Assembly (NCBI RefSeq): GCF_001293465.1
Contig: NZ_JSYZ01000018.1
Location: 321,500 to 385,499, forward strand
DNA from: Pseudomonas asplenii
GTDB taxonomy: Bacteria; Pseudomonadota; Gammaproteobacteria; Pseudomonadales; Pseudomonadaceae
Direction: 5' to 3'
DNA length: 64,000 nucleotides
Of the stretch, positions 42,025-50,823 are shown piece after piece. The notes beneath the pieces are model-generated. The model searched no databases. It saw nothing but the letters and a program-made list of their open reading frames with translations, and was not told the DNA's origin. Numbering within the stretch: the stretch's first letter is position 1; every line of letters begins with the position of its first letter. The position numbers were made by a program, and so were the translations under genes.

Positions 42025-43179
42025 TCAGGGCCGATCCTCTTGCATGCGGGTGGCAATGATAATCGCGGCGGCCAGGACCGCCAGGCTGGCGATACTGAAA
42101 GTCAGGGTCGGCCCCAGGGCATTCCAGCTGTAGCCGGCATACAACGCGCCCAGTGCCCCGCCGGTGCCGGACAGTGCGGCGTAGAGCGCCTGGCCCTGCC
42201 CCTGCTGGCGCGAGCCGAAACTGCGCTGGACAAAATGAATGGCCGAGGCGTGGAAGCTGCCGAACGTGGCCGCGTGCAACAACTGGGCGAACAGCAGCAC
42301 CCCCAGGTGTTCGGCGAAGGAGCCCAGCAGCAGCCAGCGCAAGGCCGCCAGGAGAAAGCTCGCCAGCAGCACCCGGCGCACGGAAAACCGCGCGAGAATC
42401 CGGCTCATGCCGAGGAACATCAGCACTTCGGCCACCACCCCCAGGGCCCAGAGCATGCCGATCAGCCCGCGGCTGTAGCCGAGGTTTTCCAGGTGCAGGG
42501 TCAGGAAGGTGTAGTAGGGACCGTGGCTCAGTTGCATCAACGCGACGCATAGGTAGAAGGCCAGCACGCCCGGGCTGCGCAACTGGCCGAGAAAGCCCTC
42601 GCCCGCGGGCCGGCTTTCATGGCCGGCCGGTTGCGCATTGGGCACCCAGGCGGTGCTCAGGGTGATGCCGGCCATGATCGCCACGATCGTCAGCGGATAG
42701 ATATCCAGGCTCAACCATTCGAACAGGCGCCCGAGCAGCACCACGGCCAGGATGAAACCGATCGAGCCCCACAGGCGGATCTGGCTGTAGCGCCCGGGCT
42801 GGCCCTGCAGGTGCGCCAGGGTGATGACCTCGAACTGCGGCAGCACGGCGTGCCAGAAGAACGCGTGCAAGGCCATCACCAGCGCCAGCCAGGCGTAGCT
42901 CTTGTCGAGGAAGATCAGCGAGAACGCCAGCAGCGTACAGGCCGCGCCGCAGCGCACGATCAGCAGGCGCCGGCCGGTGTAGTCGCCCAGCCAGCCCCAG
43001 ATGTTCGGCGCCACGCAGCGCATCAGCATCGGAATGGCCACCAGCTCGCCAATCCGCGCCGGGGCGAACCCCAGATGATGGAAATACAGCGCCAGGTACG
43101 GCGCCGTGGCGCCGAGCAGGGCGAAGTAGAACAGGTAGAAACCGGACAGCCGCCAGTAAGGGAGCGGCGCTCCCGACAT
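42025..43179 (-). CDS. MFS transporter (phenylpropionate-transporter-like subfamily)
   Basis: Membrane protein of 384 aa with about twelve helices and the MFS_1-like pattern of the HcaT/PA1682 group. The ATG at 43179 overlaps the aroC stop codon as TAATG, so translation is coupled to aroC. The frame upstream to 43308 belongs to the aroC region. Substrate unknown. The ARD homologue follows after 24 bp on the same strand. Confidence 0.85.
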   Translation of the reverse strand: MSGAPLPYWRLSGFYLFYFALLGATAPYLALYFHHLGFAPARIGELVAIPMLMRCVAPNIWGWLGDYTGRRLLIVRCGAACTLLAFSLIFLDKSYAWLALVMALHAFFWHAVLPQFEVITLAHLQGQPGRYSQIRLWGSIGFILAVVLLGRLFEWLSLDIYPLTIVAIMAGITLSTAWVPNAQPAGHESRPAGEGFLGQLRSPGVLAFYLCVALMQLSHGPYYTFLTLHLENLGYSRGLIGMLWALGVVAEVLMFLGMSRILARFSVRRVLLASFLLAALRWLLLGSFAEHLGVLLFAQLLHAATFGSFHASAIHFVQRSFGSRQQGQGQALYAALSGTGGALGALYAGYSWNALGPTLTFSIASLAVLAAAIIIATRMQEDRP

Positions 43180-44270
43180 TACAGCTGGCCCAGCACCGGG
43201 GTGCTGACACGCACATCCGCATTCTGCGCGCGATGACGCAGCAGGTGATCCATCAGCACGATCGCCATCATCGCTTCGGCGATCGGCGTGGCACGGATAC
43301 CGACGCACGGGTCGTGACGGCCCTTGGTGATCACGTCCACCGGGTTGCCGTGAATGTCGATGGAACGACCCGGCGTGGTGATGCTGGACGTCGGCTTGAG
43401 CGCCAGGTGCGCAACGATCGGCTGGCCGGAGGAAATGCCGCCGAGAATGCCGCCGGCGTTGTTGCTGAGGAAACCTTCGGGGGTCAGTTCGTCGCGGTGT
43501 TCGGTCCCACGCTGGGCGACGCTGGCGAAACCGGCGCCGATTTCCACCCCCTTGACCGCGTTGATGCTCATCAGCGCATGGGCCAGTTCGGCATCCAGGC
43601 GGTCGAAGATCGGCTCGCCGAGGCCGGGCATCACCCCTTCGGCCACCACGGTGATCTTCGCGCCGACCGAGTCCTGGTCGCGGCGCAACTGGTCCATATA
43701 GGCCTCCAGCTCCGGCACCTTGTCCGGATCGGGGCTGAAGAAGGCATTCTGCTCGACCGAGTCCCAGGTCTTGAACGGAATCTCGATCGGGCCCAGTTGG
43801 CTCATGTAGCCACGGACGACGATGCCCCGGCTGGCCAGGAACTTCTTGGCGATGGCACCGGCAGCCACGCGCATGGCGGTTTCCCGGGCGGAACTGCGGC
43901 CGCCGCCGCGGTAGTCGCGTTCACCGTACTTGTGGTGGTAGGTGTAGTCGGCGTGGGCCGGGCGGAACAGGTCCTTGATCGCCGAGTAGTCCTTGGACTT
44001 CTGATCGGTGTTGCGGATCAGCAGGCCGATGGCGCAGCCGGTGGTCCGTCCTTCGAAGACCCCGGAAAGGATCTCCACCTCGTCGGGCTCCTGGCGCTGG
44101 GTGGTGTGCCGGCTGGTGCCGGGCTTGCGCCGATCGAGGTCGCGCTGCAGGTCTTCCAGCGACAGCTCCAGGCCGGGCGGGCAGCCATCGACAATGGCGA
44201 CCAACGCCGGACCATGGCTTTCGCCAGCGGTGGTGACAGTGAACAGCTTGCCGTAGGTATTGCCGGACAT
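43179..44270 (-). CDS. aroC: Chorismate synthase
   Basis: Final shikimate-pathway enzyme, converting EPSP to chorismate with reduced FMN. The 363 aa are exact family length. The signatures GESHGPALVAI (near residue 16), RPAHADYTYHHKYG and GRSSARET are present. The ATG at 44270 (MSGNTYGKLF) is the canonical start. The frame is open further upstream, but nothing else conserved precedes it. Coupled to the MFS gene. Confidence 0.97.
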   Translation of the reverse strand: MSGNTYGKLFTVTTAGESHGPALVAIVDGCPPGLELSLEDLQRDLDRRKPGTSRHTTQRQEPDEVEILSGVFEGRTTGCAIGLLIRNTDQKSKDYSAIKDLFRPAHADYTYHHKYGERDYRGGGRSSARETAMRVAAGAIAKKFLASRGIVVRGYMSQLGPIEIPFKTWDSVEQNAFFSPDPDKVPELEAYMDQLRRDQDSVGAKITVVAEGVMPGLGEPIFDRLDAELAHALMSINAVKGVEIGAGFASVAQRGTEHRDELTPEGFLSNNAGGILGGISSGQPIVAHLALKPTSSITTPGRSIDIHGNPVDVITKGRHDPCVGIRATPIAEAMMAIVLMDHLLRHRAQNADVRVSTPVLGQL

Positions 44271-44397
44271 GCAGGGCGCTCCGCGAATCAGATCTAGATA
44301 ACCGAGCGGCCCAGTATACGCAGGCTGACCGACGAGTTCATCCTCGAACCTTATCGACGGTTGCGAGTCCAACCGGCACCTTGTCCATGATGGCCCG

Positions 44398-45354
44398 ATG
44401 ATGCTGCGTATTCTGCTCCTGACCTTGACCCTCTTCAGCGGCCTTGCCCAGGCCGGTGTCGTCCTGCAACGGCCGATCGAACTCGATACCGGCACCGGTG
44501 AACTGTTCGGCTCGCTGCTGCTGCCCAAGTCCGACCGGCCGGTACCGGTGGTGTTGATCGTCGCCGGCTCCGGGCCCACCGACCGTGATGGCAACAATCC
44601 CGATGGTGGACGCAACGACAGCCTCAAGCGCCTGGCCTGGATGCTGGCCCGCCACGGTATCGCCAGCGTGCGCTACGACAAGCGTGGCGTCGCGGCCAGC
44701 CTGGCGGCCACGCCCAATGAGCGCAACCTGAGCGTGCAGGCCTATGTCGCCGACACCGTGGCCTGGGGCGAGAAGCTCAAGGCCGATCCACGCCTGGGGC
44801 AGTTGATCCTGCTCGGCCACAGCGAGGGCGCGCTGATCGCCACGCTCGCCGCGCCGAAGCTGGCGGCCGCCGGGGTCATTTCCGTGTCGGGCAGCGGTCG
44901 CCCGGTCGACCAGGTACTGCGCCAGCAACTGGCCAGGCGCCTGCCACCGGCGCTGATGCTGCGCAGCAACGAACTGCTCGACAGCCTCAAGGCCGGACAC
45001 CCGGACGCCAATATCCCGCAGCCGCTGGAGCCGATCTTTCGCCCCAGCGTCCAGCCCTACCTGATCAGCCTGTTCCGCCAGGACCCGGCGGCGGCATTCA
45101 GCCACCTGACGATGCCGGCCCTGATCGTCCAGGGGCGCAACGACATCCAGGTCAGCGTCGACGACGCCAAGGCGCTGCAGGCGGCCAAGCCGGATGCGCA
45201 ACTGGCGATCATCGACGGCATGAACCACATCCTGCGCATCGTGCCCGACGATATCCGGCAGCAGTTGGCCTCCTACAATAACCCGCAGTTGCCGCTGGCC
45301 GCCGGCCTTGAAAAGCCGATTACCGGCTTTATCGACGGACTTGCTCGCCATTGA
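44398..45354 (+). CDS. Secreted alpha/beta hydrolase
   Basis: Protein of 318 aa with a Sec signal peptide (MMLRILLLTLTLFSGLAQA, cleavage near residue 19). The nucleophile elbow is LGHSEGALIA, the oxyanion region GSGPTDRDGNN, and the late His is in GMNHILRIVP. Relatives act on unknown esters or peptides in the periplasm. It is divergent from aroC. Confidence 0.87.
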   Translation: MMLRILLLTLTLFSGLAQAGVVLQRPIELDTGTGELFGSLLLPKSDRPVPVVLIVAGSGPTDRDGNNPDGGRNDSLKRLAWMLARHGIASVRYDKRGVAASLAATPNERNLSVQAYVADTVAWGEKLKADPRLGQLILLGHSEGALIATLAAPKLAAAGVISVSGSGRPVDQVLRQQLARRLPPALMLRSNELLDSLKAGHPDANIPQPLEPIFRPSVQPYLISLFRQDPAAAFSHLTMPALIVQGRNDIQVSVDDAKALQAAKPDAQLAIIDGMNHILRIVPDDIRQQLASYNNPQLPLAAGLEKPITGFIDGLARH

Positions 45355-45454
45355 GATGATTTTTGCCCTCCAGTCCTGGCAGAACCGGCCGATAAGGGCA
45401 TTGCCGGTATCGATATTGTGACTGGCAAGCTGGACACGGACAGGATCTCGCCGA

Positions 45455-46246
45455 ATGACAGAAACTCAAGCGTCACCCGAAAGCAACGCCGAAGCCGTCG
45501 AACCCGCGCCGGTGGAACTGCCGTGGGCCGATGTGCAACCCGAGCACTTCAAGATGCTGCGCCTGGCCCCCCTGGCCACCGACCGCAACACCGGCGGACG
45601 GCCGCTGCGCTTTGTCCAGTTCGGCTACGCCGAGCGCAACGGCAAGGAACGCAGCCTGTTGCGCATGAGCATCCAGTTGCCGGCGCAAAAGGTGCGCAAG
45701 GAACAGAACCAGCTCGACATGTGGGTCGACCACACCACCAAACGCGTGCACTTCGGGCCCGAGGGCGGCCTGCAGGTGGAACCGTGGAACCGTGGAATCG
45801 GACGCTTCCTGGTGGCCCAGGCGGCGATCTGGGCGCAGAAGAAATGGTCGCACTACCGCATCGACGGCGCCCCCCTGCAGAACAAGGACGCGCTGAACGA
45901 AGACACCCGCCTGCGCCGCGACCACTTCCTGCGGGTCCAGGGTTTCGACGTGGTCTACGCCGACCCGCAGCACCTCAAGGGCAGCTACAAGGACATGCAG
46001 GTTGGCGAACTGCTGGCCCAGTGGAACACCGAGAAAGTGCAGTTCGTGGAGATTCTCGAAGCCTCGCAGATGCTCCAGCAGGCCGAGCAGAATCTGCAGG
46101 AGCAGGAAGTGAAACTGCGCCAGCAGGAAGAACGGGTCAGCAAGCTCAAGCGTGAAGACAGCGGGCTGCGCTTCACCATCACCTGCCTGGTGGCCTTCGC
46201 GGTGTTCCAGGCCGGGCTGCTGATCTGGATCGCCACCCACCGCTAG
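45455..46246 (+). CDS. Tail-anchored coiled-coil protein of unknown function
   Basis: Protein of 263 aa. It begins with an acidic Ala/Pro/Glu-rich stretch, followed by a globular domain (about 30-190) and a coiled coil (about 195-235, AEQNLQEQEVKLRQQEERVSKLKRE). One hydrophobic helix ends the protein (ITCLVAFAVFQAGLLIWIA). The topology predicts a cytoplasmic domain anchored by its C-terminus. It is conserved near aroC and prmB in PAO1 (as I recall, PA1679/80). Function unknown. Confidence 0.8.
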   Translation: MTETQASPESNAEAVEPAPVELPWADVQPEHFKMLRLAPLATDRNTGGRPLRFVQFGYAERNGKERSLLRMSIQLPAQKVRKEQNQLDMWVDHTTKRVHFGPEGGLQVEPWNRGIGRFLVAQAAIWAQKKWSHYRIDGAPLQNKDALNEDTRLRRDHFLRVQGFDVVYADPQHLKGSYKDMQVGELLAQWNTEKVQFVEILEASQMLQQAEQNLQEQEVKLRQQEERVSKLKREDSGLRFTITCLVAFAVFQAGLLIWIATHR

Positions 46247-46356
46247 CCAGGTGGATATCCCCCAGCCAGTTGGCTCCCACAAGTGCTCGCGCCGCGCATG
46301 AATCCTGCGAACAACGCTGACACTGAGGGAGCAGGGTTCATCCGCGAACGGGCAAC

Positions 46357-47265
46357 CTAGATCTTCGAGGCGAACAGCGCCTGGTGCTCGCGGCACTGCT
46401 GCGCCGTCAGCATGAACACCCCGTGCCCGCCACGCTCGAAGTCCAGCCAGGCAAAGTCCACCTGCGGATACAAGGCCTCGACATGCACCTGGCTGTTGCC
46501 CACCTCGACGATCAGCAGCCCCTTCTCGGTCAGATGGTCCGCCGCTTCGGCGAGCATCCGCCGCACCAGGTTCAAGCCGTCGTCACCACAGGCCAGGCCC
46601 AGTTCCGGCTCATGGTGGTACTCCGCCGGCATGTCGGCGAAATCCTCGGCATCGACATACGGCGGGTTCGAGACGATCAGGTCGAAACGCTGGCCCGGCA
46701 AGCCGTCGAAACCATCGCCCTGAACCGTGAACACCCGCTCGTCGACGCCATGGCGCTCGATGTTGCGGTTGGCCACTTCCAGCGCGTCGAAGGACAGGTC
46801 CGCCAGCACCACTTCGGCCTGCTCGAACTCATAGGCACAGGCAATCCCGATGCAACCCGAGCCGGTGCACAGGTCGAGGATGCGGGCCGGCTCCGCACCC
46901 AGCCAGGGGGCGAAGCGGTTCTCGATCAGTTCGCCGATCGGCGAGCGCGGGATCAGCACCCGCTCGTCAACGATGAACGGCAGGCCGCAGAACCAGGCTT
47001 CGCCCAGCAGATAGGCGGTCGGCACGCGATCCTCGATCCGACGCTTGAGCAGGTGCTGCAGATGTGTCAGTTCCTCGTCCTCCAGGCGGCAGTCGAGGTA
47101 GCTGTCGGCGATTTCCCAGGGCAGGTGCAAGGCGCCCAGCACCAGTTGCCGAGCCTCGTCCCAGGCATTGTCGGTACCATGACCGAAAAACAGCTCCGCA
47201 CCGTGAAAACGGCTGACAGCCCAACGGATATGGTCGCGCAGGGTGCGCAGGCGGGAAGTGATCAC
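46357..47265 (-). CDS. prmB: Ribosomal protein L3 N5-glutamine methyltransferase
   Basis: SAM-dependent methyltransferase of 302 aa that modifies a glutamine in ribosomal protein L3. The motif VSNPPYVDA is near residues 190-198 and the SAM pocket RILDLCTGSGCIGIA near 130-144. The N-terminal helices (RLRTLRDHIRWAVSRFH) identify PrmB rather than PrmC. A GTG at 47265 preceded by AGGAG (7 nt) is chosen. Upstream frame to 47403 has no such site. Confidence 0.92.
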   Translation of the reverse strand: MITSRLRTLRDHIRWAVSRFHGAELFFGHGTDNAWDEARQLVLGALHLPWEIADSYLDCRLEDEELTHLQHLLKRRIEDRVPTAYLLGEAWFCGLPFIVDERVLIPRSPIGELIENRFAPWLGAEPARILDLCTGSGCIGIACAYEFEQAEVVLADLSFDALEVANRNIERHGVDERVFTVQGDGFDGLPGQRFDLIVSNPPYVDAEDFADMPAEYHHEPELGLACGDDGLNLVRRMLAEAADHLTEKGLLIVEVGNSQVHVEALYPQVDFAWLDFERGGHGVFMLTAQQCREHQALFASKI

Positions 47266-47484
47266 GGGTAGACTCCTGAAAAAACGACGGGCAATTCTAA
47301 CAGCCAAACGGACGCCGGGTGGAAACCCGGCAAAAAGACCTCGGCGCGGACCTTTCCGACCGTCGGCGCTCACCTCTTGACATGGCTGCAGGCCAGTAAC
47401 CACGGCGCTTGCGTCGGTAGCGATTCACATAAACGCTCAGCCGGAGGACAATGGGTAAAAGCCCCACGCACAGGAGCCCCTCGA

Positions 47485-48075
47485 ATGTCCGTTCCAAAGA
47501 CGATGTTTCAACTCAGTGGCCGAGGTTATGCGGCAGCCAACCTGAGCCACGCCACCCTGTTGATCATCGACGCCCAGAAAGAATATCTGAGCGGTCCGCT
47601 CGCGTTGTCCGGCATGGCGCAAGCCGTCGACAACATCAAGCAACTGGTCGCTGCGGCCCGCGCGGCCGGCCGGCCGATCGTGCACATCCGCCACCTGGGT
47701 ACCGTCGGCGGCCTGTTCGATCCACAGGGCGAACGCGGCGAGTTCATTCCCGGCCTGGAACCCCAGGGCGACGAAACGCTGATCGGCAAGCTGCTGCCCA
47801 GCGCCTTCCATGGCACCGGCCTGGAAAAGCACCTGCAGGACCTCGGCTCGCTGGACCTGATCGTCTGCGGCTTCATGAGCCACTCCAGCGTCAGCACCAC
47901 CGTGCGCGCCGCCAAGAACCTGGGCTTTCGCTGCACCCTGGTGGAAGACGCCTGCGCCACCCGCGACCTGCCCCACAAGGGCGAGATCATCAGCGCGGCC
48001 CAGGTTCAGCGCACCGAAATGGCAATCATGGCCGACAATTTCGCCACCCTGGCACTGACCAGAGACCTAATCTGA
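47485..48075 (+). CDS. Isochorismatase-fold hydrolase with Ser at the catalytic Cys position
   Basis: Protein of 196 aa of the isochorismatase/cysteine hydrolase superfamily. Asp29 (LIIDAQKEYL) and Lys102 (IGKLLPSAF) are present. The Cys expected in the G-x5-C-V motif is Ser135 in GFMSHSSVSTT. It might be inactive, or use Ser or a mechanism like PhzD, which also lacks the Cys. It resembles PAO1 PA1677 in position. Start ATG with GGAG upstream. Confidence 0.85.
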   Translation: MSVPKTMFQLSGRGYAAANLSHATLLIIDAQKEYLSGPLALSGMAQAVDNIKQLVAAARAAGRPIVHIRHLGTVGGLFDPQGERGEFIPGLEPQGDETLIGKLLPSAFHGTGLEKHLQDLGSLDLIVCGFMSHSSVSTTVRAAKNLGFRCTLVEDACATRDLPHKGEIISAAQVQRTEMAIMADNFATLALTRDLI

Positions 48076-48207
48076 GCCCGTCGGGATGGGCGCTCCAGGC
48101 GATCGCCCATCCCTTGGCGCCGCACTCATTTTCCGATTTCCCCTTCACGTCCGGAACAAGCCGACCATCTCCCGGTCGAACGGCCGATAATCAAAGAGGA
48201 AATCGGA

Positions 48208-48531
48208 ATGAAGATATCCGATGATGGATTCGACGCCCGCCGGCTGCGCCCCAAGGGCGAAAGCAACTGGCGTTCGCGTCTGTGCGCCGGTTTCGCGGCG
48301 CTGTTGGCGACTTTCGGCGTATTGCTGGCCATGGCCGGCACCGCCAGCCTGCTGGGGCACGCCCCGGCCATGGGCGAGCTGAACACCAACCCCGGCGCCT
48401 CGGCGGCGATCCTGGTGGCGGGCCTGCTGGTGCTGTACGTCGGCGTCTGGCTGTGGCGGCGCTGCCGTCGGCGCAGACGCCGTGGCCAGGCGCTGAACAT
48501 GGCCCCGCACCTGATGAAAAGGCACGACTGA
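48208..48531 (+). CDS. Small membrane protein of unknown function
   Basis: Protein of 107 aa with two hydrophobic helices (about residues 25-50 and 67-90). The segment after the second helix is rich in Arg and Lys (RRCRRRRRRGQ), which by the positive-inside rule puts both termini in the cytoplasm. No known domain. Weak AGAGGAA ribosome site upstream; the gene lies between the isochorismatase-like and Smr genes. Confidence 0.65.
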   Translation: MKISDDGFDARRLRPKGESNWRSRLCAGFAALLATFGVLLAMAGTASLLGHAPAMGELNTNPGASAAILVAGLLVLYVGVWLWRRCRRRRRRGQALNMAPHLMKRHD

Positions 48532-48606
48532 TCCCGACCTTCGAGGAATCGCCTGTGACGTGAAGCCCGGCACTTGGGTAAACTGGCGGTTCCTGCGGAG
48601 ACTGAC

Positions 48607-49164
48607 ATGCAAGACGACGATTTTTCCCTGTTTCAAAGCGAGATCCGCGGCGTAAAGCCGATCAAGCACGATCGTGCCGATACCGGCAAACCCAGGTCCG
48701 ACCGCGCTCAACTGGCCAAGCTGCGCCAGGCGGCAACCTTGCGCAGCGAAGTCGCCACGGTGGACGGCCTGTCCGACCAGTTCGTGATCGACGTCGGCCC
48801 CGAAGACGAGCTGTACTGGTCCCGCGACGGCGTGCAGGAAAGCCAGATGCGCAAGCTCAAGGCTGGGCAGATCCCCTTCGAAGGCAGCCTCGACCTGCAT
48901 GGCATGACCGTGGAAAAGGCCCGGGAAACCCTCTGGGCGTTCCTCGCCGAAGCGACCAGATTCGAGATCCGCTGCGTGCGCGTCACCCACGGCAAGGCCG
49001 TGCGCCTGGACGGCAAGCGCCCGATGATCAAGAGCCACGTCAACACCTGGCTGCGCCAGCACGCCCAGGTGCTCGGTTTCACCTCCTGCCAGGCCCGGCA
49101 CGGCGGGGCCGGAGCGGTGTATGTGATGCTCAAGCGGACGATGATGGAAGGCCGCGACGAGTAA
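48607..49164 (+). CDS. Smr domain protein
   Basis: Protein of 185 aa whose C-terminal part (about 85-180) is an Smr domain: LDLHGMTVEKARETLW and the second motif VRVTHGKAVRLDG, then HGGAGAVYVML. Smr domains nick or cut nucleic acids, with small stand-alone Smr proteins such as SmrA/SmrB acting in rescue of collided ribosomes. The ATG at 48607 (MQDDDFSLFQ) follows GCGGAGA. Upstream of folE. Confidence 0.88.
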   Translation: MQDDDFSLFQSEIRGVKPIKHDRADTGKPRSDRAQLAKLRQAATLRSEVATVDGLSDQFVIDVGPEDELYWSRDGVQESQMRKLKAGQIPFEGSLDLHGMTVEKARETLWAFLAEATRFEIRCVRVTHGKAVRLDGKRPMIKSHVNTWLRQHAQVLGFTSCQARHGGAGAVYVMLKRTMMEGRDE

Positions 49165-49242
49165 CCGGACTGTCATCGAATTTGCAGGCGGCTGCCAGCC
49201 GCCGTATCCTTGGCCTTTGCGTAAACTCCCACAGGTAGATTC

Positions 49243-49788
49243 ATGTCCCTGGAACAGAATTACACGGCGATCCTCGGTCAACTCGGCGAGGACGTCTCCC
49301 GCGAGGGTTTGCTCGACACGCCCAAGCGTGCCGCCAAAGCCATGCAGTACCTTTGCCGCGGTTATCAACAGACCCTGGAAGAAGTCACCAACGGTGCCCT
49401 GTTCAGCTCCGATAACAGCGAAATGGTGCTGGTCAAGGACATCGAGCTCTACTCGCTGTGCGAACACCACCTGCTGCCCTTCATCGGCAAGGCCCACGTG
49501 GCCTACATTCCGAGCGGCAAGGTGCTGGGCCTGTCGAAGGTTGCGCGGATCGTCGACATGTACGCCCGCCGCCTGCAGATCCAGGAGAACCTCAGCCGCC
49601 AGATCGCCGATGCGGTCCAGCAGGTCACCGGCGCCCTGGGCGTTGCCGTGGTGATCGAGGCCAAGCACATGTGCATGATGATGCGCGGTGTCGAGAAGCA
49701 GAACTCGTCGATGATCACCTCGGTGATGCTCGGCGAATTCCGCGAGAATGCAGCGACCCGCAGCGAATTCCTCGCCCTGATCAAGTAA
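49243..49788 (+). CDS. folE: GTP cyclohydrolase I (type IA)
   Basis: First enzyme of folate/pterin synthesis, of 181 aa, converting GTP to dihydroneopterin triphosphate. Zinc ligands are in SLCEHHLLPFIGK and CMMMRGV, and the substrate loop is GLSKVARIVDMYARRLQIQE. Complete and canonical. It ends with a strong terminator. Confidence 0.95.
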   Translation: MSLEQNYTAILGQLGEDVSREGLLDTPKRAAKAMQYLCRGYQQTLEEVTNGALFSSDNSEMVLVKDIELYSLCEHHLLPFIGKAHVAYIPSGKVLGLSKVARIVDMYARRLQIQENLSRQIADAVQQVTGALGVAVVIEAKHMCMMMRGVEKQNSSMITSVMLGEFRENAATRSEFLALIK

Positions 49789-49805
49789 CACCGGGCGACC
49801 TGAAG

Positions 49806-49831
49806 AAACCGGCGTTCATCGCCGGTTTTTT
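49806..49831 (+). terminator. Rho-independent terminator of folE
   Basis: Stem AAACCGGCG/CGCCGGTTT with TTCAT loop and a run of seven T, 18 nt after the folE stop. Confidence 0.93.
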
Positions 49832-49889
49832 TCGCCTGGGGAAAATCAGGTAAGCTGCCTGCCTCCTCCACCGCCCACGAGGCTATCGC

Positions 49890-50261
49890 GTGTTAGTCAA
49901 AGCCCTTCGAGTCGGCCTGGGCCAACTCATCATCCTCATCGACTTCCTCACCCGCCCGCGCAAGCAGCAACGCAGCGCCGAGAACCAGGCCAAGGTCGAC
50001 GCCGCCGCCAAAGGCCTGACCCTGTATCAATTCCATGCCTGCCCGTTCTGCGTGAAGACCCGCCGTACCCTGCACCGCCTGAACGTGCCGGTGGCCCTGC
50101 GCGATGCGAAGAACAACGAACAGGACCGCCAGACCCTGCTCGAACAGGGTGGCAGGATCAAGGTGCCGTGCCTGCGTATCGAGGAAAACGGCCAGACCAC
50201 CTGGATGTACGAATCCAAGGTGATCATCGACTACCTGGACAAGCGTTTCGCCGCGGCCTGA
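49890..50261 (+). CDS. Glutaredoxin/GST-N-like thiol protein with membrane-associated N-terminus
   Basis: Protein of 123 aa. The glutaredoxin fold covers about 43-120, with active site Cys-Pro-Phe-Cys (HACPFCVKTRR) near 52-55 and the glutathione-site segment IKVPCLRIEENG. The N-terminal VKALRVGLGQLIILIDFLTR is hydrophobic enough to be a membrane anchor or amphipathic helix. The start is GTG. Probably reduces protein or glutathione disulfides; partner unknown. Confidence 0.88.
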   Translation: MLVKALRVGLGQLIILIDFLTRPRKQQRSAENQAKVDAAAKGLTLYQFHACPFCVKTRRTLHRLNVPVALRDAKNNEQDRQTLLEQGGRIKVPCLRIEENGQTTWMYESKVIIDYLDKRFAAA

Positions 50262-50320
50262 AAAGGCCGCGTCAGAACTTCGGCACCTGCAGGAACCTGT
50301 TCGCGGCGGTCACACCCTTT

Positions 50321-50716
50321 TCAGTTGGGGCACTGATCGTATTCGCCGCGGCACTCGGTATAGGCCTTCAACTGCGCGGCACGCTGGCGGGTCAGCTCGG
50401 TTCGGCACTGCAGGTCGCGCATCGGCCACATCGAGCCGCCCTCCTCCGGCTTGCCGACCCGATACCGGCAGTCGGCATCGCGCAAGGCCAGCCACTTGCG
50501 CTGGGCATCCCTGAGCGCCTCCTTGCCGGCCGGGCCTTTCAGATAGTCCATCTGCGCCTTGTAGTACCGGTTCAGGTCGTCGTCGGCCCGCTTGAATGCC
50601 TGGGCCGCGCAGGTATTCATCGACGCCTGGCTGGCATCACAACCGTCAGCCGCCTGGGCGACAGCGGCCAGGCCCGACAGGGCGAACGTCAGGAAGGCTG
50701 CAAGCGGATATTTCAT
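50321..50716 (-). CDS. Periplasmic LprI/DUF1311-type protein
   Basis: Protein of 131 aa with a signal peptide (MKYPLAAFLTFALSGLAAVAQA, cleavage near residue 22). The pattern CDASQASMNTCAAQAFKRADDDLN ... RKWLALRDADCRY ... LQCRTELTRQRAAQL carries the conserved Cys residues of DUF1311 (lysozyme-inhibitor LprI-like). The role in lysozyme inhibition is not certain for pseudomonad members. ATG at 50716 chosen for its position at the signal peptide. Confidence 0.82.
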   Translation of the reverse strand: MKYPLAAFLTFALSGLAAVAQAADGCDASQASMNTCAAQAFKRADDDLNRYYKAQMDYLKGPAGKEALRDAQRKWLALRDADCRYRVGKPEEGGSMWPMRDLQCRTELTRQRAAQLKAYTECRGEYDQCPN

Positions 50717-50777
50717 GGATGTCCCCATGTCGGTGGATAGGCCCTTGAGTTTGCGCCAGGCCCTCGCCGCCGGCAAA

Positions 50778-50801
50778 AGAAAACCGGCCCTGGGGCCGGT
50801 T
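50778..50801 (-). terminator. Rho-independent terminator of the GST gene
   Basis: Stem AACCGGCCC/GGGCCGGTT with a 2-nt loop, followed on the minus strand by TTCTTTT, directly past the stop of the GST gene at 50824. Confidence 0.85.
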
Positions 50802-50823
50802 CAAGTGTTTGCAGACTTTTCGC

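Noticed and set aside
50252..50271. Hairpin CGCGGCC/GGCCGCG across the glutaredoxin stop codon
   Set aside because: No U-tract follows and it overlaps coding sequence, so a terminator is not supported.
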